64,000 bases of DNA from Apostichopus japonicus (taxonomy: Eukaryota; Echinodermata; Holothuroidea; Aspidochirotida; Stichopodidae), in contig NC_092580.1 of the NCBI RefSeq assembly GCF_037975245.1, positions 28,673,501 to 28,737,500 on the forward strand. The letters are read 5' to 3'. Below the pieces are notes generated by a model. The model made no database searches and had not been told where the DNA came from. It saw nothing but the letters and a program-made list of their open reading frames with translations. Of this stretch, positions 62,453 to 64,000 are shown in pieces (the first letter of the stretch is position 1; each line of letters begins with the position of its first letter). A program made the translations under genes and the position numbers.

Positions 62453-63651
62453 TATAGTAAGACGGGGTAAAAAAAAAACGTTTCCTTAAAGTTTAACATA
62501 AAACTCGTTAGGTAGATGCTTAGGTAGATATTTTAGCATTGTCAGTTGACAAGTGGGAATACCTTCCTAAATAGCCATAATAAAAATTTCAATCACAATG
62601 AGTAAAGGAGAAATTCCAGAAAAGGGGTGGTTTTTTTTTACCCCGGCTGTTATTCATTTTTGGGGTAAAAAAAAACCCTGCTGGGGTAAAAAAAGTCCAC
62701 ACTGTTAAAACAACATACTACCAAAGAAAATGTGCAAAACCACCAGAAATATTTTCAACACACTTTAAAAAAGCTTTATTTGGGCATTTTCAATCGAGTT
62801 CTGCATGAATTAACCTATTGCCAAACGATAAACTGCGGGAAACAAACCCCACCTTCCGAGACTAAGCAAGATTCTATCAAGACTGTTTAATACCCCCTAA
62901 AACATTATTGACCATGTTTTATGAGTTTTATTCTATATATTAGTATCACATCCATCTGTGGGGTTGGGACTTAGGGTACAGAATAATTTAGGACTCTAAA
63001 AATAACAAGATAACCATATACAGCTGACATATATTGTGTTAGGCTATAACACTAGGCTAACATAGAAATAACTTAGGTTAAGAACAGGCAACAGTTAGTT
63101 ATAAAAATGTAAATTATTATATTGGTAGAAATTAGAGGAGCATAGATGTACTCCCTGTGTCAATCATATAGCAATTCTAACAATCTGTGATAAATAGAAA
63201 CCATTTTGGGAGGAAATTAGGACTGGTCTTTTTTTACCCCAAACGGACACTAAACCCTGGGGTAAAAAAAAAACACGTCATTCGAGAAAACTGGCAGATG
63301 GTGCGGGTAATTACATTACTGATTCATGTAGGTACACCTCTTGTTATCATAACCAAGAAACAAAAACCTCTATATCAGTTCTAATATTTTTGTGGGATAA
63401 AGTTAAAGGACAGTGTTCAGAACTTAAATATTTGCTATTTTTAGAGTATGGGAAAATCGGCGCTAAAAGTATCGGTACGCCGATGGAAAAGAATAGTAAC
63501 AATCAATAAAGTATGTCAGAATTGACTTGGGCACCATGGTTTTCACATACACCATACAAAAATGTGTTTCTATTTCTCACGACTTGTAGTTGGGGGTGGG
63601 TTTTTTTTACCCCAACTACCCTGTGGTTTTTTTTTACCCCGTCTTACTATA
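62453..63651. mobile_element. Inverted-repeat element built from GGGGTAAAA boxes, about 1.2 kb
   Basis: Ends TATAGTAAGACGGGGTAAAA (62453) and TTTTACCCCGTCTTACTATA (to 63651) are perfect inverted repeats, extending through the A/T runs to about 24 bases. Six further GGGGTAAAA-type boxes lie inside: inverted at about 62631, direct at 62662 and 62683, inverted at 63228, direct at 63260 and inverted at 63601. The centre is non-coding. The target duplication is ambiguous (TA or TATA) because the ends begin TATA. A Tc1/mariner-like TA duplication is possible; the superfamily is unassigned. Confidence 0.85.
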
Positions 63652-63660
63652 TCTTTTCAG

Positions 63661-63720
63661 GTGATTCTATAGATTTATACTGTGTCATCTGTAAAAGGTC
63701 AAGTTTAACAACTTACAGTG
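63661..63720 (+). CDS. Candidate small exon with a CxxC motif
   Basis: Sixty bases from the acceptor ATCTTTTCAG to CAGTG/GTATTC, phase 1 at both ends, encoding DSIDLYCVICKRSSLTTYS. The acceptor begins right at the right end of the inverted-repeat element (63651). A further possible acceptor, TTACTTTTCAG, ends at 63878. These may be exons of an unassigned plus-strand gene, or chance. Confidence 0.2.
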
Positions 63721-64000
63721 GTATTCTGTACTGCATTCACATGTACATGTACCTACAATTTTGTGTACTGCAACTTAAAAATTGCACACAAGACTGCAGA
63801 GTAATTTTAGCATGCACAGTACATGTTACCAGTTGTGCCAGGAGAAGGTACCTCATGTGTTCTACCTTTACTTTTCAGCTCTCCTAGTCTTGAAGAGGTT
63901 CATGAGATGGAATTATCCATTTCACATGTACTGGGTATGATGACATTTGTAAAGGTCAACTATAATTACATTTGTGAAGAGTTTCTCTTCTTTGTAAAAT

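Overview
The window is animal nuclear DNA: AT-rich, very gene-sparse, with GT-AG introns of tens of kilobases and many microsatellites, minisatellites and short DNA transposons. The style (long introns, small hAT-like elements beginning CAGTGGCGGAGC or CATAGGCGTAGG, short tRNA-derived SINEs) suggests a marine invertebrate. An echinoderm is my best guess, but that is inference and no lineage marker was seen.

The one securely identified gene is the 5' end of CADPS (CAPS, the calcium-dependent activator of dense-core vesicle secretion) on the minus strand. Its first coding exon is 46616-47296 (residues 1-227) and its second is 9240-9365 (residues 228-269). Both junctions are phase 0, so intron 1 is 37,250 bp and intron 2 runs off the left edge after more than 9.2 kb. 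Positions 1-46615 are therefore essentially CADPS intron, filled with tandem repeats (781-1565, 10325-10925, 37204-38125, 42115-43445), AT dinucleotide tracts, a dispersed repeat family I call R1, and one transposon nested in another (14235-15193).

Right of the CADPS start (47.3-54.4 kb) there is a terminal-inverted-repeat element (47862-48606), a tRNA-derived SINE (about 49370-49725), hAT-like termini at 51145 and 51872, and a stretch richer in CpG (51.5-53.4 kb) holding a consensus cAMP response element.

From 54.7 to 58.5 kb on the plus strand lies the most unusual locus: a Ty3/gypsy-type integrase split by spliceosomal introns whose phases agree at every junction. Its catalytic exon (56937-57094) is fully open, but the locus carries stops in the first exon, a frame change, a local tandem duplication that removed one splice donor, and Thr in place of the second catalytic Asp. 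It looks like a decayed copy of an intron-bearing, integrase-derived host gene.

Two hairpin-rich blocks (54445-54650 and 60845-61040) flank this locus. Further right are a diverged copy of a repeat also found at 2 kb (R2, 61650-62165), a 1.2-kb inverted-repeat element built from GGGGTAAAA boxes (62453-63651), and a few small exon candidates that I cannot assign.
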